Source of the DNA: Amborella trichopoda
Lineage: Eukaryota; Streptophyta; Magnoliopsida; Amborellales; Amborellaceae
Direction of reading: 5' to 3'
DNA length: 64,000 nucleotides
Assembly (NCBI RefSeq): GCF_000471905.2
Contig: NW_006499801.1
Span: 1,140,133 to 1,204,132, forward strand
Positions 1-14,042 of this stretch are shown here, in pieces (positions within the stretch are counted from its first letter, which is position 1; the number at the start of each line of letters is the position of its first letter). The notes under the pieces are model-generated. The model did no database searches and had not been told where the DNA came from. It saw only the letters and a program-made list of their open reading frames with translations. Made by a program: the position numbers and the translations under genes.

Positions 1-1405
1 ATTGGCTAAGTTATTAACCTTCTATTTAGTAGATGCAATAGTGCATTGCAGATTGCTGCCTAACGCAAAACCATTGATTGTTTGACGTGGTTATTTGTTG
101 AATTCCATGGTTTTTTTTGTTTCCTAGTGCAAATTCATTCTACCATAACTAACCAAAGAAAGTAAGTTCGCTAATGTACATTTGGCCGAGAAGGTGCCAT
201 TTATTTTTGACCCTCCATAATATGTTTTTTTTTTGAGAGAATTCGACCAACCATAATATTTTCCAGTTAGCAGGGGTTAAGACGAGGACTTGGTCCAGGA
301 CTTGCTAGGGGGAAGTCTGAACTTTGTCTGATAGACTAGGCCGAGTTGAACCAAGAAAATGGTAAAATATTTGGAACGGGTCAGACCTGGCTGGTTATGA
401 TTTGTTGGATATGGGCTAGGCAGCCTGCTGAGTCCAGATGACTCAGATGAGTCTTTGTCAGACTTGTCGAGTTTTCATGCAGTGGTCTTTAGAGTTGTAT
501 AAGGTTGGCAAAATGATTGTGATCGATATAATTTGTAATACCCCATTTGTGTTTGGTAGGTCAATGTGCTGTTGGTTATTGATCTTGCTGGCCTAAAACC
601 TCCAAGAAGAGGAGACATGAACTCCTCCTCTTGGGAATTATGGTTGAGCAACAGATATTTTATTGCTTTCGTAGCTATTCCTTACACACCCCCTATTAGG
701 ATCGAAGATCCCTTATATAATTCCCAAAAGTGTAATCGAGTTATAAACCTTCCAATATACAAAAAGAAAAAAAGAACCTCCAATCTATTCAACCCTACCT
801 AAGGCAATACACCAACTGCCTCGCTGCTCGGAAATATCCAATTATGATGCACTTATGCGGGTTATATGATAGAATGGAATTTTTCGCTGTTGGATTTTAT
901 TTTTGGTCCAATGATAAGAATCATGGTTTTCATTGTCGAGTTCAAGAATTCTAGGGCAGGTGAGGATGCCACTTTTAAGAAGCTATATGAAACAATTTTA
1001 AGAAGCTAGAGTTTCATATAGTTATTGTAGAGAGTAGAATACTTCAGGGGAAAAAACTTACTTTGTGATTCGCTTTGTTGTAATAAATGGCATGTTTACT
1101 CTTATTTTGGTGTTTCTTAATTTTGGTTCAATGTTAAGATACATGATTTGCATCAGGGATGTCAAGGATTTGCACTTTGAACCTTGAACTTTGTTCCCTA
1201 TATATACCTCTTTCTATTTCTTGATGTTCTGTTTGGATAGACAAGCTAACTTCTTCAAATTTCATGCCTATCTGGCACATGAATTGTGAGTATAGATTTT
1301 CATTATCACTTATGAAGTTTTGCGTTGATATGCTATAAATGCCGACTCATTCATGTCTTAGTTACTTCTGAATAGTTATTGAACTTTGAACACGTGAGAG
1401 TATAG
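1..1405. other. Stretch upstream of the RRM exons, no exon assigned
   Basis: Presumed intron or 5' region of the RRM gene that follows. I found no convincing exon encoding the missing first beta strand (RNP2) of the RRM. The segment around 290-450 has imperfect short repeats of the CTAGGC/GGCCGAG/GACTTG type, resembling decayed transposon sequence. Nothing else is supported. Confidence 0.4.
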
Positions 1406-2679
1406 GACTTTCGCTATCAACAACAGAAGGCTACCTGACCAATGCTTTTTCACAGTTTGGGAAAGTTGACAGAGGTAATAACCTATGATCATAGCAACTC
1501 TTTTTAGGAAATGGTGTCTTCAAATGTTTGAAAATCTATGAGTATTACATAACCTATTTCAATGTTGCAGTTAAGGTTGTAACAGATAGAGCTTCAAAAC
1601 AATCTCTTGGATTTGCTTATATATGGTTTACGTGTGAAGAGGATGCTAAGTTAGCTGTAAAGAAGATGGATGGAAAGGTATGCTTCAATTATTCACAGCT
1701 CTTTTAGGGAACTACTGACATGCCATTGATTCTGAAAGACTTTATTCATTTATTTACTTATTTTTTTAAGTTACCCAGTTTGTTTAGGTTACAGATCTGG
1801 CATTTGTTTCTCAAAAAGGGGAGGGGGGGCGGGGGGCGGGGGGGGGAACTATTCATTGATTTTTTCAAAAGATTGACAGAAGAAACCTTGTAGGTTTTTA
1901 AACTTCTATTGAAATTTTACATATTTGAGTGGTCAAGAGGCATGTATTAGATACCCTGTGGATTCCTCTCTCCAATGTCTAAAATTGTTCAGCCCCCATA
2001 TAAGTATCTTAAACATTATCTTTTGTTGGCTCATAACAATTTAAAGAGGGTTATACTTTATCCAACCCCAACATGCAAATTTTAAAAATTTTAAAAAACT
2101 CAATTAGTGCACCAAGCTGATTGCATCATATGAAACCTCTTGAATTGAAAAAAAATTATTTCCAAAATATGACAGAGCGAAGAATTGATTATCTTTATGG
2201 ATTTTTATTTTCTTTTTGTTTTTTTTTGGGGGGATAGGGACGAGGGGTCATTCGAAACATTTCAGGGCATCATTGTGTTACCTTTTCTTTTCTATGTGAA
2301 TGGTTTTACTCACTCATAATCAATTGGTGAAAATTTCTGTATATTTCTATACAAATGGCTTTTGGGTCGTCTTTTTATTATCCACCACTGTTTTAAAAGT
2401 TTCTCCCAATAGTTTTGGCTAAAATGATGAATTGTTCGCTCCTGAGCCAAGTTTTCTAGCAAGGTTATTCTCCATGTATTATTCCACTGATAACATACGC
2501 AATCGCAAAGGCTTCATACTATTGTGCAGGTCTAATTCATGATGTTTTGTACATATGTGTTTCCCCGTCTGATGTGAAATGTTTCTGCACAGTTTTTTGA
2601 TGGCAGGTTTGTTCATGTCACCATGGCATGGCCTGAAACTCTTTCAAATAAACGAAAGGCCACCCCTTATAGATTTTAA
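1406..2679 (+). CDS. RRM-domain RNA-binding protein, 3' part (5' exon not found)
   Basis: Three exons are readable: about 1406-1474, 1571-1677 and 2593-2679 (TAA), with GT donors at 1475 and 1678 and AG acceptors before 1571 and 2593; phases match. The joined protein runs GLSLSTTEGYLTNAFSQFGK, then VKVVTDRASKQSLGFAYIWF (an RNP1-like box), then KKMDGKFFDGRFVHVTMAWP and a short basic tail ending ATPYRF. This is one RRM covering helix 1 to beta 4. The spacing and DGRFVHV ending resemble the small single-RRM plant proteins, many of them organellar (ORRM/GR-RBP type), that bind single-stranded RNA. The first beta strand and N-terminus, which would hold any transit peptide, are missing. The first acceptor (before 1406) is a guess: it lacks a good pyrimidine tract, though the phase fits a split Gly codon. 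I cannot say which subfamily it is. Confidence 0.75.
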
Positions 2680-3816
2680 CATGAACCTTGTTAGAAATGC
2701 TTGACTAGAACACCAACCTTCTGTTTTGTTTCGAAAGAACCTTTGCCTTGAGGAATCTTTAACATTCCTTGTAAGTTTTGCTGATCTATTCATTTAGAAA
2801 TCGTTCGTTTTAATCCAATTACTACCCGTGAATATTCAAATGATGTCCTTTCTCTAGATTCATAAATTTTAAGTGGAATTGAAGTGTCTATGTTTATGAC
2901 TGTTGGTACAAACCTAGAAGTTATATCACTACAGTGATTAAGAAACTAATGACTTGGATTTGGACTTGCCTGAGTTACTTGGACCGAGCAGGGTGCCGGT
3001 TCCAGATGAGAGAGACTGAAACTCCGGCGTGTTTCACCTAATTGGATATCCTGCTTGGCTGAGGGGGCAGCTCTCGGGCTCAGGACCTCGTAAGTCTGAA
3101 TTGAAGTCTCTATTCTCGGTACACATTTTTCCACCTCATTATTGTTTTTGAAGGTGTTGATGATAAGGTAATTTTCAGCACTCCAGGTTATTGTGTGGGC
3201 TGTTCCATAGAATGGTTCAATAATGTGGAATATGATGTGTAGAACAATCATTTTAGGTATGGAAAAGTGTTTTTTTAAGGGCTACAGCTGCTTTATAAAG
3301 CTGCTTCTAAAATCTCAAAATGCAATTCTGGTGCTGGAAAACCTGTAAATTGATAATTTCAACCTTGATAACCATGAATTTGTAAAGAAAAAAGGTTTTG
3401 AGCTCTATCTTTTAAAATATTTTTTGGACCATCCATTTCAAGTTCTCATTGATCTAGCCTGCGATAATTTTGGAGCTTCAAATTTCAGTCATGGCCAGAT
3501 ATAGTTGGTCATCACTAGTATTCTGGAGCCAAAATACTTTTAGAGTATGGTCCATGTATCTTCACTAATAACCATATAAAAGGGCCTTTCAGTGGATTTT
3601 CCAATTTTCTTAAATAGCTTGTCAAAGAAAATTGAAGAATCATAAATATTCTGTAACATTGTAAAGCAAATGTGATAGATCATGGGATGTCTATCCAATT
3701 TCCCCAAACACAAAAGAGGAAAAATGCAATAATTGCGTAGAATTTAGAAGGAAATTCATCAAAGTATCTATCAGAGGTGAGCTATTAAATATTTTACCCT
3801 TATAATTTGCTTTAGT

Positions 3817-3854
<38 letters not shown>

Positions 3855-3994
3855 AAAAGTTGGGAGTAGACTACCGGATATCTGTGATCATCGGCTTAGA
3901 TTCAATCTGGGCCGTTGGGCTCATATGTTCATATGAGCTAGTGGGCTAATCTGAACTTTTTCCTATATATATATATAACTTATTACATTTTTTA
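2680..3994. other. Downstream of the RRM gene; AT microsatellite
   Basis: No gene seen. A pure (AT)n tract covers about 3821-3852. It is followed by a roughly 110-bp GC-richer stretch (3853-3965) that begins with GGAAAAGTT and ends with AACTTTTTCC, which may be a tiny foldback element. 2946-3120 is GC-richer than its surroundings but gives no convincing protein; it may be UTR. Confidence 0.35.
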
Positions 3995-4503
3995 TAGAAA
4001 AATTTCTATACTTTCCCGCTATATATATCTTGTATACTTCTCCATCTCCGAACCGTCCGATCTAAATGGATGATTGAGATGGCCCCAATCACAATGTTTC
4101 GTCTATACAATATTTTATTTTTAAGTTTTTTTTACAAAATATTTTGATACCGAATTTGGGGCGGCCACTCCTCTTTTAAACTTACACCTTAAAAAACTAT
4201 AAAAAAAATATTTCTGATAAAATAAAAAGACCAAATTACCCTTGAAAGTGATAGTGACCAAAATTTTCTTTAGGTGCTCCTCATTGAGATAATGACGTGT
4301 ATTAATTTGATATTCATATAATTGGTACAAAAATAAAAATAAAAATAGAATACTCTGATACTTCGGATCTAAATCACATGGTCAATGGCTCACTTGTTTC
4401 ATTTTGTGACAAATAACTTCAACTGTTCATTTAAATTGGATGATTGAATAGGAGGGGAACCATATAAGATGTATATGGTGAGGAAGTATAGAAAGTTCCC
4501 TCT
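3995..4503. mobile_element. MITE-like TIR element, family F
   Basis: The left end (TTCTATACTTTCCCGC, about 4004) and the right end read in reverse (TTTCTATACTTCCTCACC) are imperfect inverted repeats. The similarity continues inward through ATCTTGTAT/ATCTTATAT and GATGATTGA/ATCATCCAA. The interior is AT-rich with no coding capacity. One copy seen. Confidence 0.55.
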
Positions 4504-4702
4504 TTTTTTTATCCATATGACTTAAAATTGATCATACTTCCCTCTTCTCTTTTTTTATCCATATAACTTACAGTTGATATGATCAATTTACGGGTTTCTT
4601 ATAATACGAATCTAGCACCTTGTATAAACCTTTTCATGAATAAATTATGAATTTCGATAATGTGAATAACGAAGGTGACCTCAGTTTCCATCGAATGAGA
4701 AG

Positions 4703-4784
4703 CTGGTGACCCTAATAACTGGATATTTCAATTTTCAACTAAACTGGTGACCCTAATAACTGGATATTTAAATTTTCAAATAAA
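4703..4784. repeat. Two-copy 41-bp tandem duplication
   Basis: A 41-bp unit beginning CTGGTGACCCTAATAACTGG occurs at 4703-4743 and again at 4744-4784, with only a few differences. It is noncoding. Confidence 0.85.
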
Positions 4785-5244
4785 CTGAACAACGGCTAAC
4801 ACACTGTTGAATACTTAAAATAAGGCTAAATTTAGTAATATGGAAGAAAAGGGATAATGCCTTCACTTGGACCGAAAAGAAGAAACAGAGAAGATCCGTA
4901 GCATTATAACAGGCTAAAAAGCTTCTAATTTGTATCTATGGTCATTTATTGTGGGGAATCATCCCACATTTATTGGAATTTGTATTTTGTATGTAATCTT
5001 ATCTGCCATCCATTTTCAGCCCTAGGTTGAGATGAAGTGTTAATCTCCTGTAGCATATTAGAGCCCCCATGATCGAAACATTGGGCATTGAGACTATTAA
5101 ATTAGTGATTTTGGACCACACCCTCAACTCACTCGAAAATTGTGGAACTTTCCTTTTTGTATATTTTGGATGATTCCAAAAATTTGCAAATCCATCTTCT
5201 CAACTCCCAACAATATAGGATTATTTACAAAAAGATCAGTTATC

Positions 5245-5462
5245 TTCTGTACATCTCTGTACATGGAGATGATAATTATTCTCGTCTTTTAAATTTCAAA
5301 ATGGGTAGTTATAAAAGTGTCACTGAATAGAAACAAAGTTATGAAAAAAACAATTCTCGCACTTCGTGACTCTTCTTAAGCCATCCAATTTGACATATAA
5401 TGAGTGAGAATGATTATGACCTTCATGTACAAAATATAAATATTTATTTGTAGACAATCCCT
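5245..5462. mobile_element. Foldback MITE, family B copy 1
   Basis: The left arm starts GTACATGGAGATGATAATTA; the right arm in reverse reads GTACATGAAGGTCATAATCA. Both arms then carry a GGGTAGTT/GGATGGCTT stretch. The same outline (AAGGAGGTCACAACCA at the left, CCATCCAATTTGACAT at the right) recurs at 5985, 11277, 14731, 17620 and 61710, which defines family B (about 200 bp). Confidence 0.7.
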
Positions 5463-5571
5463 TTAAATACATATAGAGACGAATATCTATCATCTTGAAT
5501 GCTATATCAAAATTTGATTTGGACCGTCCATTCTATCAAAACATTGTGGGTTTTTTTTATTTAAAAAAAGC

Positions 5572-5936
5572 AATTATATAAGGTGTCAATCTTAGTCAGG
5601 CGCACGTTAAAAAAACTATTGAAAAAAATTGTTCAACTTTAGAAGCCCTTTTCATTGATATTTTCTAATTTGAAATATATGGATACAAAAAAAAGATTTC
5701 GAATCCTAAAAATAGTGTATATTGTAATACACTATAGAGATGATAATTTTCACGATTTTTATGTATTTATAGATATGCTTGATCGATAAATTTTAGAAGC
5801 TTTAAACTCACAAAATAGAAATATATTTTAAGGTTTTTCCAGGGTTTTCAGCACTAAATGCTTCCTTCTTTGGAGTTTAAAAGTGCACCTTATTTTGTTT
5901 GTTTAAGATAGACGACTTACATAAACCGCACTTTTC
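5572..5936 (-). mobile_element. Family A MITE copy
   Basis: It shows the family A layout: TATATAAGG...AGTCAGGCGCAC at the left, a TGTTCAAC/GATATTTTCTAATT segment, GGATACAAAAAAAAGATTTC, AGATATGCTTGATCGATAAA, and TTGTTTGTTTAAGATAGACG...TACATAAACCGCAC at the right. It is strongly diverged. Orientation is set against the copy at 16013-16406, called plus. Confidence 0.65.
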
Positions 5937-5984
5937 TTTTTTTTTTACATAAGTGAGGATTCTAGGATGATACGTACAAGGATT

Positions 5985-6110
5985 GTTTATAAAGATACCA
6001 TTTATCTTTACTACAAGGAGGTCACAACTATTTGTACTCATTAGATGTTATATTGAATGGTTTGGGATGAGTCACAAGGTCAAAATACTTTTTTTTTTTG
6101 GAACTTGTTA
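5985..6110 (+). mobile_element. Family B MITE, partial copy
   Basis: Only the left arm and centre are clear: TACAAGGAGGTCACAACTAT, then a TGAATGGTTTGGGATGAGTC box and CACAAGGTC. The right arm is missing or too diverged. Confidence 0.5.
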
Positions 6111-6334
6111 TCTATCCAATGCACCCATTTTGAAATTGGATGGAGTTTCTATAGGGCATAGGCTCTATGAAAACAAAATAAAGCCACCTAAAATCCTCAT
6201 TCGGAAAGCACTATGGTCATCGAAAATCTCCATGATCCTCTCAAATCAATTTTCAACACCTAAAATAAAATTTTAAACTAAAAAAATGGTAAGAGTTTTT
6301 GTGGATTTATGAACACTTGTTTTTAACCCGAAAT

Positions 6335-6450
6335 AGAACATCTACATTATTTGTTGCAATGTACACTATTTTTAGAATTTGAAATCCTAATTTTTTTCAC
6401 ACCATGATCGATTTAATTGTAATTTTTGATGAGTTTTGAGGTGAGGTTTT
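6335..6450 (+). mobile_element. Possible family A fragment
   Basis: TTGCAATGTACACTATTTTT, then AATTTGAAATCCTAATTTTT and CATGATCGATTTAATT, follows the order of the right-centre part of family A. Short and diverged. Confidence 0.4.
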
Positions 6451-7004
6451 ACGCAGCCATTTCAAACTGCTTTGCTTTGAAATTTAAAAAACAAGAATGA
6501 TTGTTATGGCAAATGGTTTCTTTGTATATTTTTCCGATGGACATGTAAATTCCGGTAGTATTCGCATTTTAATGGTGAAACAAAATAGTGCAACTCCCGT
6601 TTAATTGTGCATACAAACTGGGAAAATATATTCTCTCTGGGGCATTTTGTGCTTCTATAGAAGACTCAGGGTTCTTTCGTCACTCGAAAATCTACAAATT
6701 AAGCTCGATATTGGAAGCCTTCGCCGCACACAGTAAATGGATCCATTGTCATCTCTCTCTAGTAAAAAGATCCCTGGTCATCTCTCGCTCTCAAGTAAAA
6801 ATCTCTCTCTCTAATAAAAAGACATCCTTCTTTCTGAGGGCAAAATAATGATCCTCTGAGCAAATACAGAGTGTACTATTATTATGTCTCTCTCTCTCTA
6901 GACACTTCCAAAGAATGAACTCCATTTGCTGCTTGATCCAGTAGCCACTTTGAATCTACCCCAAAAGAGCAATTTTCTCCTCATGGGTGTTTTCGAATTC
7001 TGAC

Positions 7005-10000
7005 ATGGATTCCTCTCTCTCCTCTTCCTCGTCCTCTTCCTCTTCTTCCTCCTCATGGTTTTCTGGTATAGTTCGAAGCCGCAGCAGCAAACCCAAGATG
7101 ACCAATAATGCAAATCTCGTCTCTATGGACTCTGCATCAAACACCCCACATCGCAAAAACCAGCTCAGAGGGATCCTTTTCAAGTATGGCCCTGAATCCA
7201 TCCAGGTAAGTCTGGTTTTCTATTTTCTCTTCCTCTTTTTTTTATTTTATTTCTTTATTTTTTTCAATATTTCCATATTCCATCTTGCCTTTGAATATCT
7301 TGGTTTGGAGAACCAGACCCGTATCACTCTTTCGCTATTTGTTCTTCCGATGGGTTATAACAAATACTTTCATGCATTTTATTTTATTTATATATTAATA
7401 TCTAGGTTTATAGGACTAGACCCATATCACACTCTATCTTAGTACTCAGTAGACGTGTTATAACATATACTTTGATGCTTATAGAGCCTGCATTTTGTTT
7501 TCTAATTTTTGTTGTTTATTTTGCCCTTAAATTTTGGTTTAAACTAACTATGATGGGGTTGCATAGTTTTTTGCTTATTTGATTATTGTCTAATTGTAAC
7601 TTGTAACTTGAAAAAGAGTTGGGATTCTAATCATGGATACGTGGTTTAAGAAGATTTCTGTAGATTAAAAGTGGGCTTCTTAGTGCTACTTTCCAGATGA
7701 GATCCTATATTTTGATGAAGTGTTTTTTTGTTTTTTTCATTTCATTTCATTCAAAATTTTAATATAGAGGCTTTAACTTTTTTTTTGGCCGACCCCAAAT
7801 AATTGGAATAAGGCTTGGATGATGATGGCATACAATTTAACTTTTATTAGTATTATTATTATGTTCTTTGTATTGGCATTTTATGAAGCCTCCTTGAGTT
7901 TAAGAAATGTTTTTTGATTATGCTTAAGCATAGGGTTGCTCGTCTAGGCGAAGGCTATTGTTCTTATTTGCATTCGTTCTCTATTCCATGTCACCCTGGT
8001 TGTGCATTTTATCATTGCGAGCCTTGGAAAGTGCTTATTTAGTTTTAACTTTGGGGAGCCTTGTATAAAGGCTGAGGCCTTAAACAATCAAAGTAAGGTG
8101 TACCTCTAAATATTGTTGAAAGGCGATTTCTCAGTGGCAAAAATATTTGTGATAGCAGAAAATTTATTTTCTTCTCTAATCATAAAACCTAAAGCTTCAA
8201 AAATAGTGCAAATCAATTAGATCTATAAACACTTGAAAATATGAAAATTAACAGCCCCGGACAATGCATTCCAAGATGCACTATTTCCCGAACTTGAAAT
8301 CCGTCTTTTTTCGCGCCTATACATCTCGAGGTCGAGATGATCAATTTGAAGGTTTTTTGATATCAAAACAACCTCTTGTTATTAATTTTTGAGGTGCGCG
8401 TTCATTTGATTGTTTAGGGCCTCAACCTTATATAAACTATTTCCATTAACTTTTAAGCCTTTTCTTTTGTAAATAACTTTGTATTTTTTTATACGGGATT
8501 TTGTGTTAACTTTTTATCTTTTATTTATTTATTTTTATTTTTTTTGGAAGAATTGGCTACTTGGGGGCTTGGCATAGCTTTCAACTCACAAGTATGCTAT
8601 TTGAGGATTGACAGGATTCAGTTTTGCAGGTTGCATTCAAAACAGGTGATTTCAAGCAGCAAGTCATTTTTATGGGTGGATTGACAGATGGACTTTTGGC
8701 AACAGAGTATAATCTTCCACTTTATTTACGCAAATTCTGAGCGATAAAACTTAGAAAGAGAAATGATAACATAAAGTGAACTAGAAATGTGAAGTATTTC
8801 TGACAATATGTGGGATGCAAGTGTAATTTTTCTCAATATTGAATTTAATTTGCTTTGCTAACTCTTTTGAACGTCTGTTAGTTTTGCTATAACTTGTAGC
8901 TGTTCTGCAGTTATTTGGAACCTTTGTCAGTTGCTTTAGAAAATGAGAAGTGGTCATTGGTGCAATTCTTGTTTTCCTCTTCTTATACTGGTTATGGCAC
9001 CGGAAGCCTGAAGCAGGTAGGTCATAGTTCCTATATTGCCTGAGGATCTTTATTCAGTTATTTTTATCGTATCATACTGCAAGATTTCCAACTTATTATT
9101 GTTCAATCATGAGAATTTACTGTCATATATAATTTGGAATGGAATCTAAGGAATAAGAGTGCATGTTGACCTTCAATACCATTTAAAATTATGGGCTTTC
9201 CTATCTGTATTCCTGAAAGTATTCCACTGGACTATACTTGTAGATTTGCTGTGCTTCTGATTGCCCAAGATTTGCCTTTTTACTAATTAGAGTTTTGGGC
9301 TCAAGGCTAGGTGTAATTAGAGTACTGGGCTCAAGGCTAGGTGATCAGGGTGGTGCCACAACACGATGTTATTCCTACTTGGGTAGGGGAGCCAATCCCC
9401 ACTGCACTACCCCCCCCCTTCCTCAAGAAAAAAAACAAAAAACAAAAAAACACACTAAGGTAACAAAACTTTATGAATCGTCTAATGACATGTATTTATC
9501 TCTTGCCTTTTTCATGGTAAATTAAGTCGTGGATATGTGATCTAGCCCTCTCCTGCCCAATATATAAAATGGCATTGGTTATTTTGTACCATTCTGTTTT
9601 TATCGGATAAGTGGATGTCTCTGATGTTGGAGACATTGGAGTCATGCGATAAAATTGGAAAGGTACAAAATAACCATTGCTGTTGGACATTTTGTACTCT
9701 TGGTAAAAAAAATAAAAAAATAAAAATTGTGCTCCAAGATGACTGTCTCCTCAAATAATTTTTTTTTTTTTGGAGAGAAATCGTCAAATAAAAATTGTCC
9801 ATTGTTCTCATTAATTTGGACAGATGTTGTGACGGAAGGGCTTCCGAGCCTGTATCCTAAAAAATAATTTAATTTTTTTTATAACTGTTAACTTCTACCA
9901 AATAATGTTAAATTGTTTTTGAAGTGTTAATCAATGGCTCATAGTGTTCCTTTAACACATCAGAACTCGAAGAACTATAAATTTGAATGAAGATCTGCTC

Positions 10001-13000
10001 TCTTGATTCAAGAAGTTATTTCCAATTCCATTGTAGGATCTCATTGATACATACCAAAACCATAGTTGATGATGGAATTCCATGGGAACTCTCTTAAAGA
10101 AGTCCAATGCAAATGATTTGGATTCCATAGGCATATCAAAACTATAATAGCTCCTCCTACTGTTATTTATACGAGTCAATTATTTTATGGACCAAGGTTT
10201 CATCTACTGGTGGGGTCAATGCCCTCCTCTGCACTACAAGTGCAGTGCTCTTCCTCATATTGTATAGTAGAAAAGAAAAGACCTCACGAGATCTTTTCTT
10301 TTCCATCGTAAAACATGGGTTGGGGCCTCTTTTTCAATGTCTGCCCTGTTGTTAAAGTACCCAGCATATGGTGGTCACTTAAACTTATTTGATATTTACT
10401 GCATAAAAGAGCCGTCTTGACACAACTTAACTAATTAGATTTTTTCGCAAAATACCAATATGGTCGAGGATGCAATGAAATAGCATAAAGTTGTATCTTT
10501 CCTATTGTAAAACATTGCTAGGGGTCTCTTTTTCAATATCCGCTCAATTGGTAAAGTAGCTAGCAAATCGTGGTTTTTTCACCTCTAACACGATCTTAAC
10601 CCTACTAGATATTTACAGTGTAAAAGCACCCTTCCAAACACAACCCGACTAATTAGATTTTTCCACAAAATAGCTTTTGCTTAAAGATGCAACGAAATAA
10701 CCTTTGGTTGAGGTTGCATTTCGTGGGATAGTTGTAATGATATCCTGGTACACGGAGGACACCTTCCCATAGCAGTTTATGTTATATGATAAGGAATAGA
10801 AACTTACTAGCCTGAAATATGGGATGGTATAGCATCTACATCATGTGGACCCTTAAAGGGTCTACAAGCAACCTCCAATAGTTTAGATTGAACCTAGTAT
10901 CATTCAACGGCCACAAAATAGTTTTTTATATTTTATTTTTATTTAACAATTATATTTATATATAGTTTGGTGAGTAGTAGATGCATTTTTATATAGCACA
11001 TAAAATAAAATAATAAATGAATATTTTGAACAAAAGATTGACTAGAATACCCTTGAGTATTTCTAGCCAATTTTTTCGTTTAAAATATTTTTCATTATTT
11101 TGCCATATAAAAATGCATCTACTAATCGAATTTAGATAAATATATTTTTTAATAAAAAAAAAACTGTTTTGTGGCTGTTGGATGTGGCTTTCAATCTAAA
11201 CCATAGGAAAAACACTTCCGCCGTCCACATCATGTGGACGGGAGACTAATATATAATATTTGGGTTTGTATAATATAAGAACATTTACCTTTGGTTCAAG
11301 AAGGTCACAACCATCCCTAGCCATCAAATGTGAATTGGGTAGTTAGAGGCGTGCCACAAAGTTTGAGGAAAATCTTTTTGGACTTTGAGCAAAGTCAAGG
11401 CACACCCCGAGCTGTCCAATTTGACATCCAATGGCTAAGGGTGACTATGACCTTCATGTATCGAAAGCAAAAGTTCTTATTCTATATTTTCTCATAACGT
11501 TTTTACCTTCCATTATATTGATCACTTTACATTGATTTGATGAAAAACTATATCAGAAATTTTGGTAGAAACTTATTGTATTTTAGATCCTTAAATATTG
11601 TAGGCCCTTATCTTGTGGAAACAAATCTTCTTGTGAAGTTGGGAGGCTGAAACAACTATATACTTGCTGACTTTAGAGGCTTCATGAGATATTCTAGTGA
11701 ACTCTCATCCAGTGAGTTGCTTAGGTTACAAATGTAATCCTAACTAGGTAGAAACAAAAGAACAGAGACTGTTTCAAGTGTCCTTGAACCTTAAAGTCTT
11801 AAATGCAATAGAAGAATTGGACTTAAAGGAAGCACTCATCTTGCCCGTATTGGATACAGCCAGTCTAGTTGTTTCTCATGAGGAATCTAAGTCTCATCCA
11901 AAGCAGTCATCACAGGTGGTGCCAGCTTAAGCACTTTGAAGAACTAAAACTGGAGCATAATCCCGAATGTAAAATTTTTAGTCAAACACTTGACAATTTT
12001 ATGATTTCATATATTTTGATATCTACATTGTATTATGGTCTTTGCCATTCATGGTTCTGTTGTTTACACTTCAAAGGACTGCCTGGAGCTTGACCAGCTG
12101 ATTAGCTATTTTATCAACAAAGAGAACTCTGAGGGTGTAGTACTACTTGGGCACAGCACTGGTTGTCAGGTGAACAGAATTGTGGGACCATCATCTTAAC
12201 ATTTGATTCCAAATTCAAAAATCAAGAAAGTTTGTTAGCAAAGTAGGCATATACTTTAAGGGGGACTCGAATGAAAGGTTCACTCTTTTATTTTGGAACC
12301 CTATCAGGATATTGTGCATTACATGCAAACAAATACCGCATGCTCGAGAGCTGTGCGTGCAGCCATCTTGCAGGTACTTTATTTTATCTTAGTGTTCTCT
12401 CTCTCTCTCGTTTGTGTGCGTATGCTTGTGATAATATTTTTCCAAATGGATATTCTTGGTGGGCCCATTTTCTATTTGGTTTGGAAAGGTTATCAGTTTT
12501 GAAAAATTTAATTTTTTAAGATTTTGAAATTTGAAATTAGATCATTTCAGTCATCTTATATTAACTTCTAATTTAAGATATGAGTCACGCTTTGCCCATC
12601 TCAATACCCTAATCCTATTATTTGAAGCTATACTTGAAAATTATAGCTCTCTCTCTCTCTCTCTCTCTCTCAACTTTTAAGCTATACTTGAAAATTATAT
12701 CTATTTTGAGCGATATTAGATAGCTTTGGATTATATGTCATTTTCTCTTTTTTGTGGAATCTGTGCTATGAATTTTCTCTATCGAAATGGATTCTTCATG
12801 GTTTTGGCTTATCATTAGAATCTATTATGAGAATTGAGTTGTTATCAGTTTTGCACATAAACCATTGTGATAGAAAGCATTTGTATCTGATTTTAGAGGC
12901 ATGTTTATTTCGACATGGTCTGTTTTGAGATGTATTACAGTACATATGTGGTAACCTTGACACTAACAGAACATAACTGAATGACCTTGACACTAACAGA

Positions 13001-13974
13001 ACATAACTGAATGTCATTTCTCAGGCTCCAGTTAGTGACAGGGAATACAGAGCGACCCTTCCTGAAACTGCTGCAATGATTGATTTGGCTTCCACTATGA
13101 TCAGCGAGGGTCGGGTAATGGATTTGATGCCTAGGGAAGCAAATCCAGATGCACCCATAACTGCCTATCGGTGAGTGCTATGACAAATTTTGACAGAGCA
13201 TATTGCACTTTGGGGTCTTTGGTTTTTTGGTATTTGTGTAACATTCTTTTGTGAAAGTTTACTTGTCCTAATTATTAATCTGAGCTTATTAAGTTCTGAA
13301 AGTAATATTTACCCCCAAAAAAAACTAAAAAAAAAAACAAGAAGTATACGAATTAAAGGTGTAAACTTACAGGTATCACTCACTTTGTGCATATATGGGA
13401 GATGATGACATGTTCAGTTCCGACCTCAGTGATGACCAATTGAGATTAAGACTTGGGCATATGTCAAATACACCATGCCAGGTAGACTTTTCTTTGCTTT
13501 TTAAAGAGAAAATTGTGTTTCATTGCATTTACATCTATTATTGTGCTAACCTAAATGGTAGGGAGGCAGTTCATTCACTGTATAATGTTGAAAAATTGAT
13601 GGGAATGTAATTTTTTTTTTTGTCGTTTCTTGATATGATATGCACTAATGCTTCATGGAGCCGTCTCTGTTGTGCAAATTCCTTGACTTGTATAATTAGT
13701 ATGTGGAAACTCTGGTGCTAGCTTGTGAACTTTGGAAAAGTATCATTCAGAAACACTTGTTTTTGCATCTAAAATTTCATTAGAATATTTAAACTTGAAT
13801 CCTATTTATAAAGACTTTGCTTGTTTCATACATCAAAAGCATTAGCTGATTAATTGCGTCCTTCACAGCTTGGAGGTGAATTTTCCATTTAGGAAGTAGC
13901 ATAAGATTGGACTTCACTTTCAAGGTTTATGTTTTCTTTTCGATATGGAGGAGAGAACAAAAGAGCATCGACAC

Positions 13975-14042
<68 letters not shown>

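Noticed and set aside
2946-3251. 101-codon minus-strand frame
   Set aside because: No recognisable motif, no homologue remembered, and no promoter or splice context.
6956-7201. Minus-strand frame with a run of Glu residues
   Set aside because: It is the antisense of the serine-codon run in exon 1 of the hydrolase.
13977-14038. Regular short repeats considered as a CRISPR-like array
   Set aside because: Simple microsatellite without spacers, in a plant genome.
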